NCBI GenBank assembly: GCA_035541475.1
Contig: DATKND010000182.1
Coordinates: 1 to 64,000, forward strand
Length of the DNA: 64,000 nt
From: DASUFZ01 sp035541475
GTDB taxonomy: Bacteria > Myxococcota_A > UBA9160 > SMWR01
Direction: 5' to 3'
The notes beneath the pieces were generated by a model. The model was not told the DNA's origin, made no database searches, and saw only the letters and a program-made list of their open reading frames with translations. Of this stretch, positions 19,684 through 30,393 are shown one piece after another; position 1 is the first letter of the stretch, and each line of letters starts with the position of its first letter. Both the position numbers and the translations under genes were made by a program.

Positions 19684-21071
19684 CGCAGGACCGAGCGGAG
19701 CGCCTCCTCGATCGGCTTCTCGTCCTCGGGCTCGAGACTTCGCAGGTCGAGGATGACACGGTCGTCACGGATGCGGCCGAGCACGGGTGGATGGCCGCGC
19801 CGCAGGCGCTGCGAGAGATCGCCGGCCGCGATCGGCGCTCGCAGCGCAACGACCCACGTCGCGAGCGCCAGCTCCGGCAGCGCGCCGCCCCCGGCGTAGC
19901 TGACGTCGCGCATCGCCTCGGCTTCGAGTCCCTCCCCGGCCCTTCGGATCCGCTCCGCGAGCGCGCGCGCCCGGCGCTCGAGCTCCGCCTCCGGCTCGAG
20001 CAGTCGCCGCAGCACGGGGAGCTCGGTCTGCGCGCGGCCGTCGAGCAGGCTCGAGAGCGTCCAGTCGAGACCCGCGAGCGCGAGCTTGTCGAGCCGCAAC
20101 GCGCGCGCGAGCGGGTTGCGGCGCATCGCCTGGGCGTGCGTCTCGGAGGCGGTGAGCGCGATGCCCGCCTGCGGGCCGCCGAGCAGCTTGTCACCCGAGA
20201 AGCACACGATCTCGGCGCCGGCGCGCAGCCGCGTCGGCGCGAAGCTCTCGGCCGGGAGGCCATGCTCCGAGAGATCGATCAGGGTGCCGCTGCCGAGATC
20301 TTCGACGACGACGAGTCCTCGCATTCGAGCGAGTGAAGCGAGCTCCGGCAGGCCTGCTTCCGCGACGAAGCCGTGCTGCGAGAAGTTGCTGCGGTGAACC
20401 TTCAACAGCACGGCGGTCGACGGCCCGATCGCGCGCTCGTAGTCGGAGAGATGCGTGCGATTGGTGGTCCCGACTTCGACGAGCCGCGCGCCGGCGGACG
20501 CCAGGATCTCGGGCACGCGGAACGATCCTCCGATCTCGACGAGCTCGCCGCGCGACACGATCACCTCGCGATCGCGCGCGAGCGTCGCGAGCACGAGGAG
20601 CAGCGCAGCCGCGTTGTTGTTCACCACCACCGCATCCGGAACTCCGGCCAGCATCCGGAGCTTCTCGACTGCGGCATCCGACCGGCTTCCCCGATCACCG
20701 CTGTCGAGATCGAGCTCGAGATCGGTGTAGCCGCATGCCGCCCGCGCGATCGCCTGCGCGGCACCCGAGGCGAGAGGCGCCCGGCCGAGATTCGTGTGGA
20801 GCACGATCCCCGTCGCGTTGACGACTCGTCCGGGATGCGGACGCGAGAGATCACGAGCTCGGCGAGCGGCGACCTCTGCGAGAGCTTCGAGACTCGGTGG
20901 AGCCGACGCGCTCGACATCGCCGCGCGGGCCTCGGATAGCGCGTCGCGCGCGGCCTGCAGGGCTGCCCAGCGCGGGAATCCCGTGTCGAATATCTCCAGT
21001 GCCCGCGCCAGCCGATCGACTGGAGGAAGGGATCTCCGCAGATCGGGCTTGACCGGACGTTCGGAATTCAT
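19680..21071 (-). CDS. selA: L-seryl-tRNA(Sec) selenium transferase SelA
   Basis: PLP enzyme converting Ser-tRNA(Sec) to Sec-tRNA(Sec). 463 residues from ATG 21071 (MNSERPVKPD), exactly family length. LRRSLPPVDRLA at the N-terminus, GIVLHTNLGRAPL, VVNNNAAALLL, LLKVHRSNF and the PLP lysine Lys295 in CFSGDKLLGGPQAG are all present. A further ATG 57 nt upstream adds nothing conserved. It implies that the genome encodes selenoproteins, SelB and tRNA-Sec; none of these is visible in this window. Confidence 0.95.
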   Translation of the reverse strand: MNSERPVKPDLRRSLPPVDRLARALEIFDTGFPRWAALQAARDALSEARAAMSSASAPPSLEALAEVAARRARDLSRPHPGRVVNATGIVLHTNLGRAPLASGAAQAIARAACGYTDLELDLDSGDRGSRSDAAVEKLRMLAGVPDAVVVNNNAAALLLVLATLARDREVIVSRGELVEIGGSFRVPEILASAGARLVEVGTTNRTHLSDYERAIGPSTAVLLKVHRSNFSQHGFVAEAGLPELASLARMRGLVVVEDLGSGTLIDLSEHGLPAESFAPTRLRAGAEIVCFSGDKLLGGPQAGIALTASETHAQAMRRNPLARALRLDKLALAGLDWTLSSLLDGRAQTELPVLRRLLEPEAELERRARALAERIRRAGEGLEAEAMRDVSYAGGGALPELALATWVVALRAPIAAGDLSQRLRRGHPPVLGRIRDDRVILDLRSLEPEDEKPIEEALRSVLR

Positions 21072-21487
21072 GATTTTCCGATCACGTTTTTGATGCGACC
21101 GAAGGCGGTCGTCCCACGGGGAAGACACACCGGAGCAGCGGGCCGCGACAAGAGCTCCTCGCAGAGGTGGACGCGAAGAGGAGCAGCGTGGCCGAGCCGC
21201 GAACGGGTTCTCCGAAGCTCCGGACGATCGCTGGGTGTGGCCCGATCGGGATGGATGGGCGGCGGGGAGCTGCGCGGTCTCGAATCAAGGACCACCAGGG
21301 TCGCACCGTATCGAGGCTTCCTGTGCGAGTCAACGTTTTCGATAGCGATTTCGGGACATTAGAGAGAGGTCCCATCCGTCCGGCGACACGATTCCGCGCG
21401 CCGGATCCGAGCTGACCCCGCCAGCGCCGGCGATCCGGCGCTCGAACACTCCCTCGCCCGAAGGCTCGCCAACGCCGAGGCAGGCGG
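21072..21487. other. Divergent intergenic region between selA and rng
   Basis: 416 bp separating selA (minus) and rng (plus). It must hold the promoters for both. The only sigma-70 pair I can support points toward selA (21305-21333). The rest has no convincing gene or tRNA; a tRNA-Sec was looked for and not found. The rng start at 21488 has only a weak AGG-rich ribosome site (AGGCAGGCGG) before it. Confidence 0.6.
21305..21333 (-). promoter_or_regulatory. Possible sigma-70 promoter toward selA
   Basis: Minus strand: TTGACT (21333-21328), 17-nt spacer, TACGGT (21310-21305). The -35 matches five of six bases and the -10 three of six. It would give a leader of about 230 nt. Confidence 0.35.
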
Positions 21488-23299
21488 ATGGCGTCAAGGA
21501 CGGGACAACGATTCGGGAACGGCCGCGCGGCTGCTCCCAACGAAATCATCATCAACGTCGGGGCCGGGGAGACGCGCGTCGCGATCCTCGAACATCAGAC
21601 GTTCGCCGAGCTGCACATCGAGCGCGAGCGCGAGCGCAGCGTCGCCGGCATGGTCGTGAAGGGCCGCGTCACGCGGGTCCTTCCCGGCATGCAGGCGGCG
21701 TTCGTCGACATCGGACTCGAGAAGGCGGCCTTCCTCTACGTCGGGGATTACCTCGACGAGGAAGGGCACCTCGATCCCGACGTCGAGGACGAGGAGGGCG
21801 CGCGACCTCGGCGAGGTCGGGGTCGCCACGCGAACCGACCGATCCCGAACATCGAGACGGTGCTGCGCGAGGGTCAGGAGATCATCGTGCAGGTCGCCAA
21901 GGAGCCGATCGGCTCGAAGGGCGCGCGCATCACGTCGCACGTCTCGATCGCTGGACGCCACCTCGTGCTGACGCCGTGGGCGAAGCGGGTCGGTGTCTCG
22001 CGGCGCATCGACTCCGATCGCGAGCGCCGGAGGCTGCGAGAGGTGGTCACGCGGCTCTCGGGCGGAAAGCTCGGCTTCATCATCCGCACCGCGGGTGAAG
22101 GCACGAGCGAGGCCGACCTCGAAGCCGACGTGAACTACCTGAGCTCTGTCTGGGAGCAGATCCAGGAGCGCCGCGACCGCGTCTCGGCGCCGACGGTGCT
22201 GTTCGAGGAGCTCGCGCTGCCGCTGCGCGCGATCCGCGACTTCGCCAACTCCCGCACCCGGCGAATCGCGATCGACGATCCCGACACCCACCGCAGCATG
22301 CAGGAGTTCCTGGCGCGCTTCGTCGCCGACCCGAAGCCGCAGCTCGAGCTCTACACGGGCGCGCTGCCGATCTTCGATCACTTCGGCATCGAGGTGAACA
22401 TCGACGAGAACCTCGGTCGGAAGGTGTGGTTGCGGTCCGGCGGCTATCTGATCATCGATCAGAGCGAGGCGCTGACCTCGATCGACGTCAACACCGGTCG
22501 CTACGTAGGCAAGCGCGATCTCGAGGAGACGGTCCTCAAGACCAACCTCGAGGCCGTGCAGGAGGTGGTCCACCAGCTCCGCTTCCGCAACATCGGCGGG
22601 CTCATCATCATCGATCTGATCGACATGGAGAGCGCGGAGAACCGCGAGAAGGTCCACCGCGCGCTCCAGGAGGCGCTGCGCGAGGACAAGGCCAAGACCA
22701 ACCTGCTGAAGATCTCCGATCTCGGCCTCGTCGAGATGACGCGCAAGCGCACGCGCGAGAACCTGGTGCAGCAGCTGTGCGAGCCGTGCAGCTACTGCGA
22801 TGGCCGCGGCTACGTGATCTCGGCCGAGAGCGTCGCGTACAAGGTGCTGCGCGAGATCCGCAAGGATCTACCGCGCTTCTGCGGCCGGCAGATCGCCGTT
22901 TCCGTCAACCCGCGCGTCGCGGAGATGCTGCTCGGCCCGGCGCGCCGGGCGACGCAGCGGCTCTCGGGCGAGCTCGGACGCGAGATCGAGATCCGCGCAC
23001 GGCCCGGTCTGCACCAGGAGCAGTTCGAGGTGGTGGCGCTCGACCGCGGCCCCGCGGTCGAGATCCCGCTCGGCTGGCTCGGTGATCGCGAGCGCAGGAC
23101 GGCCGGGAGCCGGAAGGATGGTGGCCCGACTACTCCGATGGAGGAGTCGTCGGGGGCCTCCTCCGGGGACGGGGAATCGCCGCTCGCGGAGCCCGACGGA
23201 GAGGCCGGCTCGAAGCCCGATTCCGAGCCGGCGCTCGCCGTTGACGTCGGAAGCGAAAACCCGATAATCCCGCGCCTTCAGATTGGCGAGGACTCGTGA
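21488..23299 (+). CDS. rng: Ribonuclease G/E family endoribonuclease
   Basis: 5'-end-dependent endoribonuclease for rRNA maturation and mRNA decay. 603 residues. S1 domain at about 38-150 with an acidic/Arg loop (DEEGARPRRGRGRHANR), catalytic core with Asp333 (SIDVNTG) and Asp376 (IIDLIDM), and the zinc link CEPCSYC (431-437). The last 70 residues are a low-complexity Ser/Gly/Glu tail, far shorter than the RNase E scaffold, so RNase G-like is the better call. Its stop overlaps the rplU start by one base (TGATG). Confidence 0.93.
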   Translation: MASRTGQRFGNGRAAAPNEIIINVGAGETRVAILEHQTFAELHIERERERSVAGMVVKGRVTRVLPGMQAAFVDIGLEKAAFLYVGDYLDEEGHLDPDVEDEEGARPRRGRGRHANRPIPNIETVLREGQEIIVQVAKEPIGSKGARITSHVSIAGRHLVLTPWAKRVGVSRRIDSDRERRRLREVVTRLSGGKLGFIIRTAGEGTSEADLEADVNYLSSVWEQIQERRDRVSAPTVLFEELALPLRAIRDFANSRTRRIAIDDPDTHRSMQEFLARFVADPKPQLELYTGALPIFDHFGIEVNIDENLGRKVWLRSGGYLIIDQSEALTSIDVNTGRYVGKRDLEETVLKTNLEAVQEVVHQLRFRNIGGLIIIDLIDMESAENREKVHRALQEALREDKAKTNLLKISDLGLVEMTRKRTRENLVQQLCEPCSYCDGRGYVISAESVAYKVLREIRKDLPRFCGRQIAVSVNPRVAEMLLGPARRATQRLSGELGREIEIRARPGLHQEQFEVVALDRGPAVEIPLGWLGDRERRTAGSRKDGGPTTPMEESSGASSGDGESPLAEPDGEAGSKPDSEPALAVDVGSENPIIPRLQIGEDS

Positions 23300-23610
23300 T
23301 GTACGCCGTCGTGCGCAGCGGTGGCAAGCAGTACCGGGTGGAGCCCGGTCAGCGGATCCGGGTGGAGAAGCTGGCGGGCTCGGTGGGCGACGCCGTCGAG
23401 CTCGGCGAGGTGCTGCTGATCGGCGGCGAGGGAGACGCTCGTGTCGGCACGCCGCTCGTTGCGGGCGCCCGAGCGCACGGCACGATCGTCGGTCAGGCGC
23501 GCGGCCCGAAGGTGATGCTCTTCAAGTACAAGCGCCGGAAGAACTACCGGCGCAAGCAGGGGCATCGACAGTCTTTTACGGAGATTCTCGTCGATCGTAT
23601 CGAGGGCTAG
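23299..23610 (+). CDS. rplU: 50S ribosomal protein L21
   Basis: 103 residues: MYAVVRSGGKQYRVEPGQ, then VMLFKYKRRKNYRRKQGHRQ, the usual rRNA-binding basic stretch, ending FTEILVDRI. The ATG at 23299 shares its A with the rng stop. A GTG three bases earlier is in frame but adds only one residue. Begins the rplU-rpmA-obg ribosome block. Confidence 0.97.
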   Translation: MYAVVRSGGKQYRVEPGQRIRVEKLAGSVGDAVELGEVLLIGGEGDARVGTPLVAGARAHGTIVGQARGPKVMLFKYKRRKNYRRKQGHRQSFTEILVDRIEG

Positions 23611-23632
23611 CCGTCCTCTTTCGAAAACACAG

Positions 23633-23684
23633 CGCGCGCAACGCGCGGCAAGCGCCGAAGGCGCGCGCAGCTCGCGAAGGCGAG
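23633..23684 (+). other. Three tandem hairpins between rplU and rpmA
   Basis: Within the 89-nt gap lie three adjoining perfect stem-loops: CGCGCG-CAA-CGCGCG (23633-23647), GCGCC-GAA-GGCGC (23652-23664) and CTCGC-GAAG-GCGAG (23671-23684). The third ends just before the rpmA ribosome site GGAG (23686-23689). They could act on mRNA stability or on relative expression of the two ribosomal proteins. No T-run follows, so they are not a simple terminator. Confidence 0.5.
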
Positions 23685-23699
23685 CGGAGTTCAGTCGAG

Positions 23700-23948
23700 A
23701 TGGCGCATAAGAAGGGTCAAGGCAGCTCGCGCAACGGGCGCGACAGCAACTCGCAGCGCCGGGGCGTGAAGGTCTACGCGGGCCAGCGCGTGCACGCGGG
23801 CAGCATCCTCGTGCGCCAGGTCGGCACGCGCATCCATCCCGGTCCGAACGTCGGCGTCGCGAAGGACTTCACGCTGTTCGCCCTGCGCGACGGAGTCGTG
23901 CACTACGGGCGATCGGGTGGCCGCATGATCGCGCGGGTCCAGGAGTAG
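23700..23948 (+). CDS. rpmA: 50S ribosomal protein L27
   Basis: 82 residues with a typical MAHKKGQGSSRNGRDSNSQR start and VHAGSILVRQVGTRIHPGPNVG core. The N-terminus begins directly with the functional MAHKK form near the peptidyl transferase centre, so no leader cleavage is needed. The ATG at 23700 is preceded by GGAG. It lies between rplU and obg, as usual. Confidence 0.97.
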   Translation: MAHKKGQGSSRNGRDSNSQRRGVKVYAGQRVHAGSILVRQVGTRIHPGPNVGVAKDFTLFALRDGVVHYGRSGGRMIARVQE

Positions 23949-24025
23949 GCCTCGCTCTCGAGCCTGCGGGGGGCTCTCTCTCCCGCGCCGGATGCCACAC
24001 CGGGCCCCCTACACTCCGGCGACCC

Positions 24026-25060
24026 ATGAGGCGAGACGATCCCTTCATCGACGAGGCGACGATCCGCGTCGTCTCGGGTCGCGGCGGCGACGGTGCGGTC
24101 AGCTTCCGGCGCGAGAAGTACGTGCCGCGCGGTGGACCGGACGGCGGCGACGGCGGGCGCGGAGGGGACGTCGTGCTGCGAGCCGATCGCAACCTGGCCA
24201 CGCTGATCGACCAGCGACTGCGGCGCGAGAACTTCGCCGCCGTCGGTGAGCCCGGGGGCAGCGCGAACCGCACGGGCGCGAGCGGCGCGCCGCTCGTGAT
24301 CTCGCTGCCGGTCGGCACGGTGATCTACGACGCGGCGGATTCCGGAGCGCCGCCGCTCGCGGACCTCACCGAGAACGGCCAGGCGTTCGTCGCCGCGCGC
24401 GGCGGTCGCGGCGGCCGCGGCAACGCGAGCTTCACCAGCCCGACGCGCCAGACGCCCGACTTCGCGACCAAGGGTCGAGCGGGTGAGGAGCGGAGCCTGC
24501 GGCTCTCGTTGAAGCTCCTCGCGGACGTCGGCCTCGTGGGATTCCCGAACGCGGGCAAGTCGACCCTGCTGCGCCGGATCTCGGCGGCGCGCCCGCGCGT
24601 CGCCGAGTACCCATTCACGACGCTCTTCCCGCATCTCGGCGTCGTCGCGGTCGGCGAGCGGCGCTTCGTCGTGGCCGACATCCCGGGCCTGATCGAAGGC
24701 GCCAGCGAGGGCGCGGGCCTCGGCGACCGTTTTCTGCGTCACATCGAGCGCACCCGCGTGCTCGTGCATCTCGTCGACGTGGGCACGGCGCTGCTCGAGG
24801 ATCGCAGCCCCGTCGCCGCCTACGACGCGATCCGCAAGGAGCTCGCGGCCTACGGGGCGGCGCTCGACGAGCGCGAGGAGATCGTCGCGCTGAACAAGAT
24901 CGATCTGATCGCCGAGCGCGCGGTGCTGCTGCCGATCGAGGCGACGCTACGAGAGCGCGGTCGCTCGGTCCACCGCATCTCGTCTGCCACCGGCGAAGGC
25001 CTGCCCGAGCTGCTCGGCGAGGTGGCGCGCCGTCTCGAAGCCAGCGAGGCCGCCGCGTGA
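24026..25060 (+). CDS. obg: GTPase Obg/CgtA
   Basis: Ribosome-associated GTPase in 50S assembly and growth control. 344 residues: the glycine-rich OBG fold (GRGGDGAVSFRREKYVPRGG, GGDGGRGGDVVL), then the G domain with G1 GFPNAGKSTLL, ADIPGLIEGAS (G3) and NKIDL (G4). It lacks the C-terminal OCT extension. A -10-like TACACT lies 10 nt before the ATG and no ribosome site is evident, so a nearly leaderless message is possible besides read-through from rpmA. Confidence 0.96.
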   Translation: MRRDDPFIDEATIRVVSGRGGDGAVSFRREKYVPRGGPDGGDGGRGGDVVLRADRNLATLIDQRLRRENFAAVGEPGGSANRTGASGAPLVISLPVGTVIYDAADSGAPPLADLTENGQAFVAARGGRGGRGNASFTSPTRQTPDFATKGRAGEERSLRLSLKLLADVGLVGFPNAGKSTLLRRISAARPRVAEYPFTTLFPHLGVVAVGERRFVVADIPGLIEGASEGAGLGDRFLRHIERTRVLVHLVDVGTALLEDRSPVAAYDAIRKELAAYGAALDEREEIVALNKIDLIAERAVLLPIEATLRERGRSVHRISSATGEGLPELLGEVARRLEASEAAA

Positions 25061-26192
25061 GCGCCGGACGCGCCGCTCTGCGACGCGCTCGCCGGATCGT
25101 GGTGAAGTTCGGCAGCAGCATCCTGACCCGCGATGGCGTGCTGCGGCCGCGCCGCATCGCGGACCTCGCGCGCCAGGTGGCCGCGCTCTGCGGCGAGGGC
25201 AAGGAGATCGTCGTGGTGTCGTCGGGCGCGATCGCGCTCGGCAGTCGCAAGCTCGGCTGGTCGCACCCCGGGCGCTCGATTCCCGAGAAGCAGGCGGCCG
25301 CCGCGGTCGGGCAGATCGAGCTCTCGGAGCTCTACCGGCGGCACCTCGCGAGGCACGGCCGCCACGCCGCGCAGGTCTTGCTGACCCGGACCGACCTGGC
25401 GCAGCACGAGCGCTTCCTGAACGCGCGCCACACGCTGCAGACCTTGCTGCGGCTCGGCGCCGTTCCGGTCGTGAACGAGAACGACACGATCGCGACCGAG
25501 GAGATCCGCTTCGGAGACAACGACAACCTCTCGGCCACCGTCGCCAATCTCGTCGGCGCGGAGCTGCTCGTGATCGCGACCGACGTCGACGGCCTCTACG
25601 CGAGCCCGCCGGAGCCCGGACGCGCGCAGCCTCCGCGGCTCGACGTCGTGGACGAGATCACGCCGGAGATCGCGAGTGCCGCCGGCGGATCCGCCAGCGC
25701 CTTCGGACGCGGCGGCATGACGACGAAGCTCGAGGCCGCGCGCGCCGCAGCGCGCTGCGGCGCCGCCACCGTGCTGTGCAACGGCCACGCCCCCGACGTG
25801 CTGCTGCGCGTCGCGCACGGAGACGGCGTCGGCACCGTGTTCCTGACGCGAAGCCGGCTCGCCAGCCGCAAGCACTGGCTCGCCTTCACGACGCACACGC
25901 GCGGTCAGATCGTGCTCGACGACGGCGCCGTGCGCGCGCTCGTCGAGCGCGGCAAGAGCCTATTGCCCGCCGGCATCCGCGCCGTGCGCGGTGAATTCGG
26001 CATCGGCGATCCGGTCGGCTGCGTCGGCGAGAACGGCGCCGAGTTCGCGCGCGGGCTCGTGGCCTACACCTCCGAGGCGATCGCGCGCATCGCGGGGCTC
26101 GCGACGCCGAAGATCCCCGAGGTGCTAGGCTATTCGAACGGCAACGAGGTCATTCACCGCGACGATCTCGTGCTGCTCGAGCCGGGTGATCG

Positions 26193-26196
<4 letters not shown>
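25057..26196 (+). CDS. proB: Glutamate 5-kinase ProB
   Basis: First step of proline synthesis, ATP-dependent phosphorylation of glutamate. 379 residues: amino acid kinase domain (VVKFGSSILT, VVSSGAIALG, NENDTIAT, GRGGMTTKLEAA) plus a C-terminal PUA domain (about 280-360). The GTG start overlaps the obg stop (GTGA). Coupled to proA. Confidence 0.96.
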
Positions 26197-27445
<1,249 letters not shown>

Positions 27446-27449
<4 letters not shown>

Positions 27450-28126
27450 CGCGAGGCCTCCGGCTCGGCATCCTCGGCGGCACCTTCAACCCCATCCACC
27501 TCGGACACCTGCGCGCCGCGGAGGAGGTGCTGGAGGCGCTCGGGCTCGAGCGCATGATCCTCGTGCCGGCCGCGACGCCACCACACAAGGACGACGCGCC
27601 GGACGACCCGATCGCGCCGGCGTCGCAGCGGCTCGCGTGGGTACGCGCCGCCGTCGCCGAGAACCCGGCTTTCGAGGCCGACGGCATCGAGGTGGAGCGC
27701 GGCGGGCGCTCGTACACGATCGACACGGTGCGAGCGATCGGCGCGCGCACGGCACCCGAGCTGCCGGTCTTCGCGATCGGCCAGGAGGCCTTCGCGGAGC
27801 TCGGCAGCTGGCGCGCGCCGGAGGCGCTGCTCCGCAGCTGCCATTTCGCCGTCATGACGCGGCCGCCCTTCTCGGCCGCGGCGGTGGCCGACTGGCTGCC
27901 CAAGTGCGCGCGCGACGAGGTCGTGCTGGCGCCGGGCGGGCTCTCGGCGCGGCATCGCGAGGCGCCTACCTGGATCCGCCGGATCGAGGTGACCGCGCTC
28001 GACATCTCGTCGTCGGACATCCGGGCCCGGCTTCGTGCCGGGCGCTCGATCCGCTACCTGGTCCCCGACGCCATCCGGGAGGCCGTCGCGCAGAGCGGCG
28101 TGTACGGACCGGCGGGCGCGCGTTAA
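27446..28126 (+). CDS. nadD: Nicotinate-nucleotide adenylyltransferase NadD
   Basis: Adenylates nicotinate mononucleotide in NAD synthesis. 226 residues with the nucleotidyltransferase motifs GGTFNPIHLGHL and ISSSDIRARL, and PAATPPHK for substrate binding. The ATG overlaps the proA stop (ATGA). Followed by rsfS, the conserved arrangement. Confidence 0.96.
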
Positions 28127-28141
28127 GCTGCGAATCATCGG

Positions 28142-28510
28142 ATGAGCGAGGCGCAGCGGCTGGACAGCGCGGCCTGGGTCGCCGAGGCAGCGCTCGGGAA
28201 GAAGGCGGAGCGGCTGGTGGCGCTCGACGTCAGCGCCCTCACCTCGATCGCCGATGTCTTCGTGATCGCGACCGGCACCTCCGATCGCCACGCCCGTGCG
28301 ATCGCGGATGCGATCGTCGAGGAGGCCTCGCGCCGCGGCCGCCAGGTCCTCGGGATCGAGGGCTACGAGGATGCGCGCTGGCTCCTCATCGATCTCGGCG
28401 ACGTGATCGTGCACGTGTTCCTGCCCGAGGTGCGCGAGGCCTACGATCTCGAGCGGCTGTGGAGCGACGCGCCGTCGCTCCAGGTCGGCGAGGCCGGCGC
28501 CGCGCGCTGA
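28142..28510 (+). CDS. rsfS: Ribosome silencing factor RsfS
   Basis: 122 residues. Binds L14 and blocks subunit joining under starvation. Motifs IADVFVIATGTSDRHARAIAD, EGYEDARWLLIDLGDVIVHVF and YDLERLW are typical. Starts 15 nt after nadD. TAAGCT, 12 nt before the ATG, could be a -10 element of an additional promoter. Confidence 0.95.
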   Translation: MSEAQRLDSAAWVAEAALGKKAERLVALDVSALTSIADVFVIATGTSDRHARAIADAIVEEASRRGRQVLGIEGYEDARWLLIDLGDVIVHVFLPEVREAYDLERLWSDAPSLQVGEAGAAR

Positions 28511-28565
28511 TCTTCCCGCTTTTCCGCCCCTCCGGTCCCGCGGAGATCCGACCGTCTCGCTGCTC

Positions 28566-29276
28566 TTGCGGGGTCTGCTCGACCTCCTCTTCCCAGCGTC
28601 TTGCGCCGGCTGCGGCGAGCCGTGCGACGCGCTGCTCTGCACGCGCTGCGCGGCGAGGCTGCCGCGCATCCCGCGAGGCGCTTGCGCGCTGTGTCAGGAG
28701 CGGCCGGCGGCGGCGGAGCATTCGCTGTGCGCGGACTGCGCCCGGCGCAAATCCCCGCTCGACGCCTGCATCGCCGGGACCTGGTTCACGGACGAGGCCG
28801 CCGCCTGGGTCCGCCGTTACAAGTACCCGGCTCGCGGCCTCCAGGCTCCGTCCGGGCAGGATCGCGCGCGGCTTCGCGCCCTGCTGGCGGAGTCGACGGC
28901 GTGGCGACCGCTCGCGACACCGAATTGTGTCGTTCCGGTCCCGCTCCACGCCGCGAGGCTCCGGCGGCGCGGCTTCAATCCCGCCACGACCCTGGCGCGA
29001 GCGCTCGCGCGCGGCGCCGGCGTGTCGATCGCGCACGGGGCGCTGGCTCGCACGCGCGACACGCCGAGCCAGACTGGGCTCGGCCGCGCAGCGCGGCGCG
29101 CGAACGTGCGCGGTGCCTTCCAGGCGCGCCGCCTCGACGCCGCGCACGTCTGGCTGGTGGACGACGTCGTCACGACGGGCGCGACGCTCGAGGAGTGCGC
29201 GCGCATGTTGCGCGCGGCCGGCGCCCGCAGCGTCGTGGCGCTGTGCGCGGCAAGGACGCCGCCCCGCGAGGCGTGA
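28566..29276 (+). CDS. comF: ComF-family phosphoribosyltransferase-like protein
   Basis: 236 residues. N-terminal zinc cluster (CAGCGE, CTRCA, CALCQ, CADCA) then a PRTase-like domain with VPVPLHAARLRRRGFNPA and the PRPP-type loop WLVDDVVTTGATLEECA. ComF/GntX relatives act in DNA uptake or recombination-related steps. The start is a TTG at 28566, the only usable one. Convergent with the next gene, the two stops 5 nt apart. Confidence 0.88.
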   Translation: MRGLLDLLFPASCAGCGEPCDALLCTRCAARLPRIPRGACALCQERPAAAEHSLCADCARRKSPLDACIAGTWFTDEAAAWVRRYKYPARGLQAPSGQDRARLRALLAESTAWRPLATPNCVVPVPLHAARLRRRGFNPATTLARALARGAGVSIAHGALARTRDTPSQTGLGRAARRANVRGAFQARRLDAAHVWLVDDVVTTGATLEECARMLRAAGARSVVALCAARTPPREA

Positions 29277-29281
29277 ACTCG

Positions 29282-30367
29282 CTAGCTGACGTCCGCGCGC
29301 TCGGGCGCGCGCCGGCTCACCGTCTCGGCGATCACCGCGCACAGACGCGTCGGATCCACCGGCTTCTTGAAGACCACTCCCTCGAGCCCCTGCATGCGGC
29401 TCCGCTTGATCACGTGATCGCGGTCGTAGTGGAAGGCGGTCATCATCAGCACGGGCAGATCAGGCCGCAGCTTCCGCAGCGCGGTGTAGAGCTCGTAGCC
29501 GTCCATGCGCGGCATCACGACGTCCGAGAGCACGAGGTCGAAGCGCTCCTTCTGCACGCGCTCGATCGCCTCGGCGCCGTCGCTCGCGGTCTCGACCTTG
29601 CACCCCGCCGCCTCGAGGATCTCCTGCAGCGAGCGCAAGACGCCGAGGTCGTCGTCCACCACGAGGATGCGAAGCCCGGCGAGGCGCGGGTCGCGGCGCA
29701 GCTCGCGGCGCTCGCGCAGGTCGATCATGCGCGCGGGGCCGATGTACTCCATCGTGGCGTAGTCCTCGCGCTCGACCATGCTGCCAAGGCGCTCGAGGAT
29801 GCCAGTGATGCGGCCGACCTCGCGGCGGATCGCATCGATGCGCTCGCACTCGATCGAGGTGTCGCGTTCGCCCGCGAGCGCGATCACCTCGCGCTCGAGC
29901 AGCTCGACCTGGTTCACGATCACGGCGAGCGGATTGTTGATCTCGTGCGAGAGCCCGATCGCGACTTCGCCGAGCGTGGCGAGCTGGTCCTTGCGCAGGA
30001 TCTCGCGCAGGTCCTTGGCGAAGCCGATCGTGCCATCTTCCTCGCCGTTCTCGGCGTAGAGGATCGTGCCCGAGATCGCGACGGGGATGCGCTCGCCCGC
30101 CTTCGAGAGGAACTCGGTCTGGAAGGTCTCGACGATGCCGGCGCCGCCGTGGCCGGACGCGCGCATCGCCTTCATCACGCGCCGGGCCTCGTCGAGGTGG
30201 GGATAGAGCTTGCCGACGTAGACGCCGAGGATCTCGCTCGCGGTGTAGCCGAGGATGCGCGTCGCTCCGTCGTTGTAGTAGACGACGTTTCCCTGGCGGT
30301 CGGTCGCCACCACGATGTCGGTGGAGCGCGCGATCAGGCGCTCGAGCTTCTCCTGCGTGAGCGACAT
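29282..30367 (-). CDS. PAS-HisKA-receiver protein lacking a kinase ATPase domain
   Basis: 361 residues. PAS at about 10-120 (IVVATDRQGNVVYYND, GYTASEILG), dimerisation/phosphoacceptor helices with His141 in GLSHEINNPLAVI, then directly a receiver domain from about 232 (LRILVVDDD) with phospho-Asp282 in LSDVVMPRMDG and the Lys in FKKPVDP. Between 160 and 230 there is only a short helical linker, so the HATPase_c domain is missing. It could be a phosphotransfer node that depends on another kinase. TAAACT lies 9 nt before the ATG with no ribosome site. Confidence 0.88.
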   Translation of the reverse strand: MSLTQEKLERLIARSTDIVVATDRQGNVVYYNDGATRILGYTASEILGVYVGKLYPHLDEARRVMKAMRASGHGGAGIVETFQTEFLSKAGERIPVAISGTILYAENGEEDGTIGFAKDLREILRKDQLATLGEVAIGLSHEINNPLAVIVNQVELLEREVIALAGERDTSIECERIDAIRREVGRITGILERLGSMVEREDYATMEYIGPARMIDLRERRELRRDPRLAGLRILVVDDDLGVLRSLQEILEAAGCKVETASDGAEAIERVQKERFDLVLSDVVMPRMDGYELYTALRKLRPDLPVLMMTAFHYDRDHVIKRSRMQGLEGVVFKKPVDPTRLCAVIAETVSRRAPERADVS

Positions 30368-30393
30368 GACGGCCGGAGTTTAGTGTTCGCCGG

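Noticed and set aside
21129..21420. Possible selenocysteine tRNA next to selA
   Set aside because: No acceptor stem of the right length, no T-loop GGTTCGAATCC and no long variable arm could be fitted on either strand.
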